64,000 nt of DNA from Whitmania pigra. Lineage: Eukaryota; Annelida; Clitellata; Hirudinida; Haemopidae. The notes beneath the pieces were generated by a model. It did no database searches. It was not told the DNA's origin and worked only from the letters and a program-made list of their open reading frames with translations. The translations under genes and the position numbers were made by a program. The stretch is from assembly GCA_021613335.1 (NCBI GenBank), contig JAJTWR010000332.1, positions 1,847,001 through 1,911,000 on the forward strand, read 5' to 3'. Position 1 is the stretch's first letter. Each line of letters starts with the position of its first letter. Below, in pieces: positions 24,083 to 36,921 of this stretch.

Positions 24083-24225
24083 TGCTGCAGCCGCAGCAGT
24101 GATCCTAAGACCGATTTATTTTTCTCGTTCACTTATTATAACGTAATATCCTATGACCTTATTATAATGTAACATTGTAAGACTCATCTTGGCGCTCCTG
24201 TACCTTGGGACATACGTATCCCCCG
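24083..24225. repeat. dispersed repeat, family shared with 32204-32350
   Basis: The block ctgcagccgcagcagtgatc, taagaccgatttatt, then gttcacttattataa and ttggcgctcctgtaccttgg, matches in order a block at 32204-32350. No coding frame or box A/B was seen. It could be a SINE or a terminal piece of a larger element. Confidence 0.6.
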
Positions 24226-24639
24226 CTCCCCTATCTATGCCTCTGATCTATACGTGTCTTCAATGACTTCACAAGCTTCGGTTTCTGGACTTGTGTAATT
24301 TTAAACCATGCAAATCAAAAAGCTACCTTTAGCTTACATACTGTTCGTATGCTCAACGTGATGGATAATTTTTCGTCATCGTCATCGATGTGAAAAACAC
24401 GCACTTTGCCCAGCATTTCTAAAAAATTGAGCAAAGTTCTCCTTAACCGTTAAAACTGAAATGAGGGTGGGAATGGACCGGGACCCCGGCCCCGGCAAAT
24501 TTTAGCCGGGGAATGTCGTAAATCGCATACAAGAAATTTAGACACTTTTTTAAAATGCGAACGTCTATTCCATGTCTGAATCCAAGTTATCATGAAATCT
24601 CTGATTTGATAGAATAAAATCATCAGGTATTAGTCATAA

Positions 24640-24721
24640 AATCTCCTGAGAGAGGCTGGGATTTGAATTCCTAATGGAGTCGCACTAAGGTCAAAGTCTT
24701 AATCACTCGTCTACCGACGCC
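24640..24721 (-). repeat. tRNA-like sequence (tRNA-derived SINE head or tRNA pseudogene)
   Basis: Read on the minus strand it begins ggcgtcggtagacgagtgat (A-box-like) and has ggaattcaaatccc (B-box-like) about 50 bases later, a leucine/serine-tRNA-like spacing. The acceptor arms do not pair well, so a SINE head or pseudogene is more likely than a working tRNA. The body seems to continue to about 24560. Confidence 0.45.
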
Positions 24722-25488
24722 TTGTACATTAATAATTCATTATAATAAACAAAATCGTCCGATACTTGGAGAACCTTTGTGGAATAATCTCGTTGCTCTT
24801 AAAATACTCATACTTAAACGGTAATGTTTCCACATTCTTTGGAAAACGTCTCACCATGAATGCCATTTAAAACTGCTTTTGCTATCACTTGGGCTAGCAA
24901 GTGGGCCATCCATCCATTCGCCTAACCATCCAACCATCCATCTATTCCAGGTTTGCCGCTCTGCCAGCAGCTAGTTAGGACTCACCTTCCAAAAGAAAAT
25001 GATCATTTGAAAAACCTACACATTTCTTTTTATACTTGTTCTCTTGTTTTCTCTCTGCCTTCTCGGATACAGGGATGTCGCTTCAGCATTTTCCAAGCGG
25101 CAAACCCAAAAAAGAGGGAACCTTCCTTCTATCATAAAGTCAAGCGACTCAAAAAGACTGAATTTCTCTTGAGACTTTAATTAAAATTGATAATCAACAA
25201 TAGTTAATTAAGGAATAGTAAACACAAGTTTTATGTGCGCAATTGAGTCTTGAAATGATGGAATTACAACCAAATAACTGCATTCATCATTTTTTATTTA
25301 TTTTAAAATTTTATGTATTTTGTACCCCTGCCCCAGCTAAAAAAGTGACCTCGGTCGATTCCTAAATGAGCGTCAAGTAATGAACACTAAAAAATTGGAA
25401 ACATATATATTCCAAATTTATTTTATCGAGGTGATAATTATCGATTACTAAAAGCGCAAACAATGTTAAAAAGTGTTATAGAGATTTT

Positions 25489-26256
25489 CTAATTTCTCAC
25501 AAAGACGCATAATTTACTCTGTTGTTCCAAAATACCATCAGTGCTAACAACATCAAAAGCTTTCAGGAATTCTTCTTTGGTTACCTGGTTGCTGAGCATG
25601 AGGAAATTGTACAAGGCATCTTTATGATTTTTAATCTCAATTTTACACTTGTAAGGGGCTTGGTACACTGGCAGCAGTCCCACTGATTTAATTTCTTCCT
25701 CCATTTCTTCCATATACGAGCTTAGTTTGAGGTTCAGCTGTTTACGAAGTCTAGCGAATGGGTTTCCCTGAACACAATTCACAACGACTAGACTACCAAT
25801 GTCTGGTTTGAGCCAGTTAAAACAATGCTTGAAGAATCCAATGCGATCACTTGAAATCAAGAAATACAGAGAGTGAAAAGCCAAAACGATATCTATTTCC
25901 TTGTAGAGGGTTTTATCTGAACTTTCAACAAACTTTTCAATGGTCATCTCATGAATTTCAACATCTATTTTGTTTCCGAATGCAAAACTCAAATTTTCTT
26001 TCAACTCTTTGACGCAATTATGATCCATTTCAACTGCGATCAACTTCGTCAAATTTGGAAGGCAGAGTTTAATGAATTCGATGTCAAAATCACCATAACC
26101 TGTTCCAACAGAGAGGCAGGTCCGTACATCTTGCAAGGACTTCATTTGCGCGGGAAGTTGCCCCATCAAGCCTCGTAGTACCTCCACTTCATTGTGACAC
26201 TGACGAAATGTCTTTAATTCGTTCGGATATTTGAAATTACCTTTTATGCTATCCAT
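25489..26256 (-). CDS. histamine N-methyltransferase-like SAM-dependent methyltransferase, intronless
   Basis: A single uninterrupted 255-codon frame on the minus strand, with its ATG at 26256. It has a class I methyltransferase fold. The SAM-binding glycine motif is LSVGTGYGDFDIEF (about residues 48-61), with an acidic residue after the next strand (IAVEMDHN). The motif IDIVLAFHSLYFL matches the strand-4 region of HNMT-like proteins, and the C-terminal LYNFLMLSN matches their helical end. Human HNMT has 292 residues, so this is a little short but complete. The substrate is unknown: invertebrate HNMT-like families are broad, and histamine is only one possibility. It lies between the two PARP copies in opposite orientation. 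Lack of introns, unlike its neighbours, could mean an old retrocopy. Confidence 0.75.
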   Translation of the reverse strand: MDSIKGNFKYPNELKTFRQCHNEVEVLRGLMGQLPAQMKSLQDVRTCLSVGTGYGDFDIEFIKLCLPNLTKLIAVEMDHNCVKELKENLSFAFGNKIDVEIHEMTIEKFVESSDKTLYKEIDIVLAFHSLYFLISSDRIGFFKHCFNWLKPDIGSLVVVNCVQGNPFARLRKQLNLKLSSYMEEMEEEIKSVGLLPVYQAPYKCKIEIKNHKDALYNFLMLSNQVTKEEFLKAFDVVSTDGILEQQSKLCVFVRN

Positions 26257-27226
<970 letters not shown>

Positions 27227-27378
27227 CGCTTTATCGCTCAGCCGAATCGTTTGTGTGCTGAGAATTCCGAACATTTTCGTGCTTAAAACCTAATAAATTT
27301 GTTACAAATTTATTGTTTAAGCACTTTTCTGTGTTCCGTTTGTTCGGAAAGTTTAATTCGGATATTCTGAGAATAATG

Positions 27379-28283
27379 GCCGAAGGACTCCGGACTCGAA
27401 AAGAAACCAAGATTGAATTTGAAAATGCTGCTAAAATGGGACTTCATTTATGTGATAAATGTTGTAAAGAAAATGCTGAAGTAATTAGAAGACTTCTCAA
27501 CCCATTAAAAGTGGAGGAAAACACGGAAATAATTCTCAAAGATATTAAAGATATTCGTACTGTTCTGACAGAACACAAAGAGAAAGACATGATGTTTGCA
27601 AACCAGATGAATGAGATGAAAAATGACTGGAAGACACAGCTGGACAAACTGAGTGAAGAATTTGCTATTTTGAAAGACAGCTTGAAGGAAACAACTTTCA
27701 CAGATACAAGTTCCACAGAAATGAAAAGGCAGTGGTCGGATTTGTTCAAAAACAACGTCGATCTTGTCGAAAACGTAAAATGTGCACAAAAGACAGTTGT
27801 GGATACAAGCGCTAGCTTGAACGTTAATTTAGATAGAAATTTAAGAAGGAACAATCTTGTTTTCTACAATCTGCCAGAAGATGAGAAAGATACCAAGATG
27901 AAAGATAAAGAATTTCTGACTGAATTGATGAAATTCTTTGGATTAGAATTTGAGTTTCAGAAAGATGTCTCCAGTTTTGTCAGAATGGGAAGAAAACAGA
28001 TTGAAGACCCAAAGAAGTGTCGGCCATTGATAGTAAAATTCTACAGTCTGATGACAAAAATCTAATATTAGAGAGCTGCTACAAACTGAAGAATGAAATA
28101 AAATTCAAATCATTGATTGTGAATCATGACCTGTCCAAGCTAGACAGAGAGCACTGCAAAAATCTGTTAAAAAAAGCTAAAGAGGAGAAAGAAAAAATTG
28201 GAGAAAAGGAAAAATTTGTATACAAGATAAGAGGTGAGCCGGGATCATTCCATGTGGTCCTGGTTAGGAGAAAGAATTTTTAA
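27379..28283 (+). pseudogene. LINE ORF1, L1-like (coiled coil, RRM, C-terminal domain), one frameshift
   Basis: ORF1p-like nucleic-acid chaperone. From the ATG at 27379 it reads a short Cys pair (CDKCC), then a heptad-rich segment of about 90 residues (EHKEKDMMFANQMNEMKND). Then come RRNNLVFYNLPE and VRMGRK, the RRM signature of L1 ORF1. A small indel near 28040 shifts the frame. The C-terminal domain continues in the 28017-28283 frame with NLILESCYKLKN, VNHDLSKLDRE and YKIRGEPG, typical of the L1 ORF1 CTD. Such ORF1 proteins belong to APE-type LINEs, so one preceding an endonuclease of the R2/R4 type is unusual. ORF2 starts about 40 bp downstream. Confidence 0.75.
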
Positions 28284-28321
28284 TTCTGAAAGAGTCAAGT
28301 AAAGAAACTGAGAACAGAATA

Positions 28322-31300
28322 GTGAAAGTTAAGCAAAATACAGCAATAGAGCATTCAAAAGACCAACCTAACAAACAGGATTTAATAATCAAAAGGGAAA
28401 ATAAACAATGTTATAGATTGAAACCTAAGGATGGTGAGACAAATACGACCCCAACTCAAAGTAAACAAAGACACAACTGGACTAAAGAACAATACAAGGA
28501 AGTTATTTGGGCTTATTGTTACGCAAAAGCTGCAGGCAATGATGGAATAACTGTGAGCACGTATAATGTGTGGAGAGACAGGAATCCAGAAATTTTCCCC
28601 GGAATGAACCCAAACAATTTGAGTAATCAAAGAAGATTTATAATTAAAGAAAATAAACTCACAGCAATTGAAATTGAGCAAATAGAAGCAGATGTAGCAT
28701 ACAGAATTGAAAGATATCAATGTATTGATGGTGATCATGCCTACCACAGACCAGTGGCATCACATGCTATGAACCAACCTATCAACATCTCAGAGAAGGA
28801 AAAGACGGAAGCAGAAGACATCAAAAACATGGAGAGGAAAATCCTTGTGAAATTCAATGAAGCGAGATGTTGCAAGTTTGAGGAAAGGAAGACGTTAAAT
28901 AAAATAAAAAATATAAAACTTGTTTCCAAGGAGATAGAATTTGCGAATAAGGCACTAAGTAATATTACCAAGAACATCTCGTTGGATCTAACTCATATCA
29001 ACTTATGGATTTACGCGACAGCGGCTGTGATCGCAGGAGAGAGACATGAAACTAAAAATGATGGATATCGATCCGAAATACCAAATTGGAAAATCAGACT
29101 AAATAAAATCATAAACAAGTACAGAAAAGAAATGGCCACAATAAAGCAATTCAAAAAAGGGAACGCCAGCCAAAAGGTCCAAAACAAGATGATGGCCATA
29201 TGTGAGAAATCGGATATGAGCCTGAAACAAATTGACAAAATTGAAAATAATGTAAGAATGAAATTGCAAGCCAAGGCACAAAGATTAAGAAGATACAGTA
29301 AACGCAGTGCCCAATTTAAACAAAACAAACTGTTCATAGATGATCAGAAAAAATTTTACAGAGAAATCTTTTGTTTGTTTGTTTATTTGATTATAGTCCT
29401 TTGCATAACAGAGATGATTCGGACTACAGAGAAATCAATAAGGAACAGATTGAAGTAACACAAAAGCCAGACCCCAGTGAGGTGGAACAATTTTGGAAAA
29501 AAATACTCGAAGAAGAAGTAAGACACAATTATCAAGCAGAATGGATTCAAGAAGAAGAAATAGCTCATGCAAATTTGAAAAATGATGAATGGAGAGAATT
29601 TGAAGAGAAAGAACTTAAAACAACAATTAAATTCCTACAGAATTGGAAGTCTCCTGGATTAGATAAGATACACAACTTTTGGTTAAAATATTTGGTGTCA
29701 TTTCATGGCCAATTGATCTCTGGTTATAATGAAATAATGAAAAATCCAATTAATATACCTGAATGGCTGACAAAAGGCATTACTTATTTGCTGCCAAAAT
29801 CAAAGGATACTTTGCAACCGAAGAATTACAGGCCGATAACATGTTTACCAGTAATGTACAAAATTTTGACATCATTGATGTCGGAAAGGATTTATTCCTA
29901 TCTTCATACAAACAACATCCTACCAGAAGAACAGAAAGGATGTAGAAAGAAAAGTAGAGGATGCAAAGATCAGTTACTTATTAGTCAGATGGTGATGCAA
30001 CATGCAAAGAAATTCAAAAAAGATCTGTACGTTGCTTGGATAGACTACAAAAAGGCGTTCGACAGCATCCCCCACTCATTGATTAAGCAAACACTGAAAA
30101 CATTCAAAGTTAACGAAGTTATCAGAGATTTCATTGAGTGCTCAATGCTTAAATGGAAAACTACAATGATGCTAACGAGTGGAGATGGATGCATAAAAAC
30201 TGGAATCATCCTTATCAAACGAGGAATATTTCAAGGAGACTCTTTGTCACCCTTACTATTCTGCATGGCATTGATACCATTATCCAATGCTCTGAGGAAA
30301 AATGGTAAAGGTTATATAATTCACGAACAGGAGTTAAGCCATTTGCTGTATATGGACGATTTGAAGTTATTTGCTACAAATGAAGAACATATGAAAACAA
30401 ATTTGAGAATTGTTGAAAAATTTAGCAAAGATATTCAAATGGAATTCGGATTAGAAAAATGCGCTACAGTCGCGATAAAGAAAGGAAAGATCATTCAAGG
30501 AAAAAATATTCAGCTTAAAGATTCTCTCCAAATTAGATCACTAGATGCAGATGAACTTTACAAATATCTTGGCATGGAAGAGAAAGGTGGTGTAAACAAC
30601 AAAGTCATGAAAGAAATTGTAAAAAAAGAATATTACCGACGAATAAGGAAAATATTGGCAACCGAACTCAACGCAAGGAACAAAATCATGGCCATTAACA
30701 GTTTGGCAGTGCCAGTTCTCACTTACGGCTTCGGAATAATCGAATGGTTAAAATCAGAAATAGATAAAATTGACAGAAAGACAAGAAAGATTCTAACAAT
30801 AAATGGAATGCACCACCCGAGAGGTGATGTGCAGAAGTTGTACATTAAAAGAAAGAATGGTGGTAGAGGGTTACTTGAGATTTGGTCAGTATATCAACAG
30901 GCTATATTGGGTCTGTCAGAATATATCGAATCACAAAACAGTGGGTTAATCCAAATAGTAAAACTGAACGACAGTCTCAAGAAAAAATACTCAATCTTGA
31001 AAGAATCAAGCAAAATTCAGAATAAATACGCGCTGAAGAAGAACGTTGGAATGAAAATGACCGATGAATTAACAAAAAGGATGCAAGTAGAAAAGTTGGA
31101 AGAAATAAAAAGAAAACCCCTGCACGGACAGTTTCTGAGGAATGTGGAAAAGATAGGAATTAGTAAAGAACTGACAGTTTCATGGCTCAACCGTAGTGGA
31201 TTGAAAGGGGAGACTGAGAGTTTAATCATAGCGGCGCAGGATCAGGCCTTGAAAACAAGATATTACCAAAAACACATATTGAAGCAAGATGTGAGCAGCT

Positions 31301-31866
31301 TGTGCAGATTGTGCCACAGAGCAGAGGAACACATAGGACACGTAATTGCAGGATGCCAGATGCTTGCTCCAACAGAATATACTGAAAGACACAATAAAGT
31401 TGCTGCGTACATCCATTGGAAAATATGTAAAAGTTTCGATGTCCCAGTAGTTGAGAAATATTATTTACATAAGCCTGATCCTGTGGTGAGTATCGATGAC
31501 GTCACTCTTATGTGGGACCAAGGTGTACTAACGGACAGAACAGTACTTGCTAACAGACCGGACATCATATTTTTGGATAGAAAGGAAAATTGTTGCCTGT
31601 TGATTGAAATTTCTATACCTGACGACCAAAATGTTATAAAAAAATTAAATGAAAAAATTCTTAAATATAAAGATTTACAAATTGAAGTCAGTAGAATGTG
31701 GAAAGTTGAAGTCAAAACAATACCAGTCATCATGGGAGCATTAGGAACAATTCCAGAAAACTACAGGAAAGAGCTGGAGCAGATCCCAGGAAGGCCGAAC
31801 CAATATGAAATACAAAAGATTGCATTGAATGGAACTGCCCATATACTCAGAAAGATTCTGGGATGA
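28322..31866 (+). pseudogene. LINE ORF2: Myb-like, reverse transcriptase, CCHC, restriction-like endonuclease; split by a 57-bp insertion
   Basis: Segment 1 (28322-29458) has a Myb-like DNA-binding region (HNWTKEQYKEVIWAYCYAKA) and a helical linker. Segment 2 (29371-31866) has the RT: WIDYKKAFDSIPHSL, RGIFQGDSLSPLLFCMA and the catalytic YMDD. After the thumb comes a C-x2-C-x8-H-x4-C knuckle (CRLC, H, then C), then a PD-(D/E)XK-type endonuclease with RPD, 14 residues, then EISIP. The two segments overlap in different frames because 57 bp plus an 11-bp duplication were inserted at 29369. The 68 extra bases account exactly for the shift. Segment 1 has no ATG near its start, so initiation may depend on reinitiation or an unusual start. 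Confidence 0.85.
29369..29425 (-). mobile_element. 57-bp LINE/SINE tail insertion with 11-bp target duplication
   Basis: The insert is the reverse complement of the 3' terminus of the I-type LINE at 9551-9606, including its CAAA-rich tail. It is flanked by identical copies of acagagaaatc (29358-29368 and 29426-29436). The source could be the LINE or the SINE sharing its tail; the sequence (aaagg, cgaatcatctctg) is closer to the LINE copy. Confidence 0.95.
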
Positions 31867-32022
31867 CATTTCAGTTAAACAAGAACGACAGAATTTTTGT
31901 TTTGTTTTGACTTTATTTTTAGGATTTAAGATGACATGCATGCTAGTTTTGTTGCCTGTGGACTCTTGTTGAGACCTGGCGTCATTGACTTTCCGACCGT
32001 TGCGGTTATGTTGAATTAATAA

Positions 32023-32127
<105 letters not shown>

Positions 32128-32203
32128 TGCAGAGGCATGTCTGCATTTGAGATACAAATGCAGGTATCAGGCTGTTCGCAGTGGATGGCAGACGTATCAT
32201 ATG

Positions 32204-32350
32204 TCTGTTGCAGCCGTTGCAGTGATCTTATGACCGATTTATTACCGTTGTTCAGTTATTATAATTTTTTTATTATTTTATTTTATTTTATTTTATAATA
32301 TAACGCTGTAAGCCTCATTTTGGCACCCATGTACCTTGGCGCCCGGGGAC
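32204..32350. repeat. dispersed repeat, second copy of the 24083-24225 family
   Basis: The blocks tgttgcagccgttgcagtga, tatgaccgatttatt, gttcagttattataa and ttggcacccatgtaccttgg occur in the same order as in the first copy. An extra TTTTA-rich expansion sits in the middle. Confidence 0.6.
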
Positions 32351-32815
32351 TGCCGACGGATGAACTGCCCTAACAGCAGTATTGTCAAACGCCTGACCAC
32401 TTCAGTCTCTCAAATCCCGTCCATAAATTTCCTCTGCGTCTTCACTCTTTTGTCAAAAATGGACAAATATTTGCTTGGATAAAGCTAAAATGACAACCCT
32501 GGGTAGGATGTAAGTTTTCATCGATTGGAAATAATTTACAGTTTTGCAAGAATGTGATCAAAGCACCGTAAATATAAGTAGCTATATAATTTGCAATTGA
32601 TTATTACGACAGTTCAGTTTCTCAAACACTGGGAATTTGACGGAAGTAATTGTTTTCTGTTTCACATGTTGAAATAAAGTTGTGAGCGTTTTGCTGGCGT
32701 TGTAAAAGGGAGTGTTTTGAAGTGGTAGCGGCATATTTAATTAATACATTATTATTTAAAACTTATTACGATCGAATATTTATTAAACGACGACGGAACT
32801 AAAAGTTTACTCAAA

Positions 32816-35800
32816 ATGAATTGGAACTTATGTAAAATGCTCGTGTGGGATCTAGTGAGGACAGGTGGTACATTAGAGCTTGATATACTGGAATGGAAAA
32901 GAATTTGCACAAAAATTGGAATATTTGACGCTATAAACCCAGAAGAATTATTGAGCAGTTGTACCTCCATCCAGTACCGGAGTATCGATGACTCTCGATT
33001 TGCATTGAAGCTGCAACTAAATTTTAGCCATTGCTCGGTAATGAATTTTTGAGTTTTAGAGTGAATTTTTTTATTTTTAGGTAAGGACTTAACTAATTAA
33101 TTAATTTCAATAAATACATTACTAACAACTACTAATTAATTAATTAAACTTATTAATGTTTTTTATTATTAGTTTATTTAACACCTTCCAACTTTACTTA
33201 TTCTCCAAATAGGCATACATCAAAACTGAAGGATGCAAAAATCGTAGCTGTAACAACCTGCATTGCTGCTTACATTTTCTTTTCAATGAGTGCAAATATG
33301 GATCAAGATGCAAATTCAGTCACAACTTGAAAGACAACCACAACATTTTAATACTGGGGGAGAATTTCATGGAAGATTTCAATAATGAACAACTTGCTGA
33401 GCTCTTGAAATTAGGAAATGTAATAATTACATTGATTATAAATAAGTTTTTACTCAACAAAATTGTTTGAAAAATTATTAGAAGATGAATGTGTTTGGTT
33501 AAATATTATACTTGGCTGATTAAATATTATAGTTAACTGATTTTAGTATTGCTTTGCAGCTGGTACCAGTAAGGCCCCTAATCTGCAAAGGATACAACTC
33601 TCCTGGTGGTTGCAAATTTGGATCAGCGTGCACATGTTTACACCTTTGTGGGTTTTACATTACCGATGAATGCAGTTTTGGCAGGAATTGCAAAAGATCA
33701 CACGATTTAAAAGATTTGAAAGTCCAAGATGTTCTTGAAAAACGTGGTATCAGCATTAAACAATCTTGCAAAGATATTTTAAATGAGATTAGGAAAAGAT
33801 CTGGTTGTCAGAAAAATAATGACAAAAGGCAGGCTGCATCTGATGATGTGTCAACTTTAGTAACCAGGCTCTCAATAAATGATCAGAAACAATGTGATGA
33901 AACATTATTAAAAGAATCACAACTTATTTGCAGTTTTTATCTGAGAAATAAATGTCTCTACAAGGAAAATTGTACTAAATTTCACCAACCTGATAATCTG
34001 CCTTATCATTGGCAATACCACAATAATAAAGGAATGTGGTTGGATTTGCCCTTAAACAAAGTCATTGAAAGATATTATTGCATTTGTGAGGATCATGTCA
34101 GTATACCCTTGTAAGTGTGTACAATTTGTTGATTGTTAAAATTGTGATTTGTAACTGAGTAATTGTGGATTAGATTATAAATTATTATATTTCCTGAGCC
34201 ACCATTTGAATGTTTCTAGTATGAATTAAGGTAAGAAATTGAAAATGAATTTCTTTGTATATTGTGAGTCACAATCATGAAATGTTGAGAAGATATTTTA
34301 AATCATGAACAAAGCAAATTTTCAAATTGACAAATCCTTTGTATGCAGGGGCAATATCCAAATATCCCTGGATTTAAATGGCATGACCTGGTCAGATACT
34401 AATAGCAACAACGGAAAAATAAGGAGACTTAGCACAGAACATCAAAAGTATGCTTCCAAAGAATTTTTGTTTCTCACTCTTTGGAAGTGGTTTTGGATGG
34501 AAAATGGAATTTGGATAAATTATGAAGCTGAGGTTCCCATTATTTTCTGAATCTATTCTGATTTATGAATTGTTAATAGAACTACATTGATTTAATTTTT
34601 AATTCATTATTGAGTTTTAAATGCTGAAGCTAATTGAATGACTCAGAGATAAATATAAACGATTGATTTTATTTCTTATTTTGATCTTTTATGGTCCTAG
34701 TTTTTATTCCTTATGCACTGAACTTTTATTCATACCTTACTGCCCAAAAGGGATATCATAAAATATACCATCTTCAGCTCCTCTCATCAATTAAATCCTC
34801 ATTCACCAATAATAAAATATTCAATATTTATGAGTTGAATGCAAACAGCAGTATTTTTGCATAAATTCTTACTAACCACGCTACTTACCTCATTTGATAA
34901 ATACTTCATCTGCTCATCAAAAATTAATTTCCATGACATATTTAGTGTCATTCTTTCAGAGCGATTTTGCAAATACCTCCCTTAATTTTCCTCAGGTCTG
35001 CTCGTATGCTCATCCAAACCTCCAGAAATAACCTAATCTACATCAATATCATTATTCAAGTCACCTTGACTCTTGTCATCCTACAAATCATACTTCCTAA
35101 ACACTTAATTATTTGCTAATTCCTTGTTTCCATCTCAAACACAATCTCATCTTGTTTATTTTTTCTACTCATTTCTCAATTGTTCCTCTACATAAGAGGC
35201 CTCTTAGCGGAATGTGAATCCCTCTGGGTTGTTTTTTGTCTTCGAACATCATTATTTTTCATTTCATCTATCCCTGTATTGTTTTTGGTTAGCTAATGTT
35301 TGATGTTCATATAATAAATCAAATTGAATTAAAAATATGTAATTATATTTGTAGGATGGATACCCATCTTCTGAAATAATTGAAGCAGTATACCAGAAAA
35401 GGCTCAGATGTCCAATTCACTTTGTTGCTAACTATTGGAATTACAAAATTGACCTTGAACAGATGATCCAAATAAATAAACAATCTGGAAAACTGAGACA
35501 TATGAGAAGACGACCTGATATCTTTGATGAGGAAACGAAACTTCCTAAAAGGTCGAAAATATGTTTTTGGATATTACTGCCAACTGGGTTTGAGACAAGA
35601 GTTTAAGATCTTAATTATTATTTACTAATTTCTTACAAAATCAAACACAGAGCAAAATTCAAGTTTGTTCATAAATTGGATAATTTGACCATGCATAAAG
35701 AATCTACATTGCTAATTAATTGTTCAATATAAAAAGAAGAATTGCACGACGGTAATTGCAGGAATAAAGTAACTGAAATAATTTAAACATGAGTGTCAGA

Positions 35801-36867
35801 GGGGGTATTAGACATCAATAAATATTGAAAAATATATTACTATATTTTTAATGACATATGTACAATTATTCATTGACTTTTCATTCTGGCAACCCTAATT
35901 AGGGGGTTTTGTAAAGGAGATTACCACCTTTGGTGGTATTACTCAAAAACTGGGGGTTCATCTTCCTAGCTGGTTACATGCTTAACTTTTGGTTGATACC
36001 AAGTTTATAACCTTTTTTTGCTTTTTCAAGGCCAAGTTGAGCCAAGTTGAACTAACTTTTGCCTTACAATTTTTTAACTTTTGATTATAATCCTTATGAC
36101 TTCATATAATATATAAAAAGTTAAAATGTGAAAAAAATGAAGTTTGATGAGGCATGACATTATCAAATGTTTGCCTTCTAGTATATCACATATGGTGAAA
36201 AGAGAAGAAAATAATTCATCTGATGATGACATGACAGTACGTTCAGGATTAGATAGCCTCTACACCCTACTGGATGTAAGTTCTTTATTAACATATTCCG
36301 AATCAATCCAAATACAAATACTTTTGCCACAAAGGTTTTAAGTGTGGAATTTTTAGAAATTCAAAAGATTTTCAGCAAGAGTGTCCCAATGAAGACTCTT
36401 AAAAAAATTGAAAATGCCCTGTTACGACAACGTTTCGCAGTGTTTGTCTGAGAGATTTTGGAAATACATTTTTGCATGATAATGTCATGTTCTTTTGTAG
36501 AAAGAAACATTCTTTACAAAGCAGAGGTGGAGTTCACTGGAGGGAAAAATTCTTATTTTATGGGACGCAACATCAATCAGTGGATTCTATTTGTCGTCAA
36601 GGATTTAATAATACTGACTTACTCAATGGCAAAGGTATCAATTTTGCAGAAGATGCATCGTTCTTCTTGGATGACCCTGGTTATGACCGGATACTCTTGG
36701 CAAAAGTAATAATTGGGGAGTTTATTGAACCAAGCCATAAACATTCCCCTCCTACTAATTCAGACAATGAAGCTATTCACAGCCTAATTTTTAATGATTT
36801 GAGACCATCTGTTTATGTTATCTATGATAACAGCCAAGCATATCCAGAATATCTGATTGAATTTTGA
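32816..36867 (+). CDS. PARP13/ZAP-like protein with CCCH fingers, WWE and degenerate ART domain (copy 2)
   Basis: Exons: 32816-33037, 33213-33419, 33560-34110, 34349-34532, 35355-35551, 36182-36275, 36335-36441 and 36501-36867; 642 residues, phases closing throughout. Exon 1 is a small N-terminal domain, probably the winged helix of PARP12/ZAP. Exon 2 has two CCCH fingers, exon 3 three more, exons 4-5 the WWE module and exons 6-8 the ART fold. The fingers are nearly identical to copy 1, and exons 2, 3 and 5 have exactly the same lengths (207, 551, 197). The triad is lost: FYGT for FHGT, GINFAEDAS for GSYFARDAS, and Val in PSVYVIYDN, giving Y-N-V. Exons 6 and 7 are also shorter than in copy 1 (94 and 107 versus 112 and 128). 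This predicts an RNA-binding pseudoenzyme. The intact frame argues for selection on it. Confidence 0.88.
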
Positions 36868-36915
36868 TTTCACAGTAAGATGGAGTACTCAATCTTCTAA
36901 AACTTTTTTAAAGCA

Positions 36916-36921
36916 AATAAA
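36916..36921 (+). promoter_or_regulatory. candidate poly(A) signal of PARP copy 2
   Basis: An AATAAA hexamer 49 bp after the stop codon, the only canonical one nearby. Confidence 0.5.

Larger units (their letters stand above)
23464..25488. other. intergenic stretch, no gene recognised
   Basis: It contains two repeat pieces described separately (24083-24225 and 24640-24721). The open frame at 24953-25180 has no recognisable domain or splice context. I see nothing else here. Confidence 0.5.
27227..32022 (+). mobile_element. R4/Dong-like LINE inserted in an (AAT)n microsatellite
   Basis: A nearly full-length element of about 4.8 kb with a 5' UTR, ORF1, ORF2 and a 150-bp 3' UTR, bounded on both sides by long (AAT)n tracts. 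ORF2 has a Myb-like N-terminal domain, RT, a CCHC knuckle and a C-terminal restriction-like endonuclease, the plan of the R2/R4 group. Dong elements of the R4 clade are known to insert into TAA repeats, which fits the context. Unlike typical single-ORF members, a separate L1-like ORF1 precedes it. One frameshift in ORF1 and a 57-bp insertion in ORF2 inactivate this copy; otherwise it is open over 4 kb, so it is fairly young. Placed between the two PARP copies. Confidence 0.85.
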
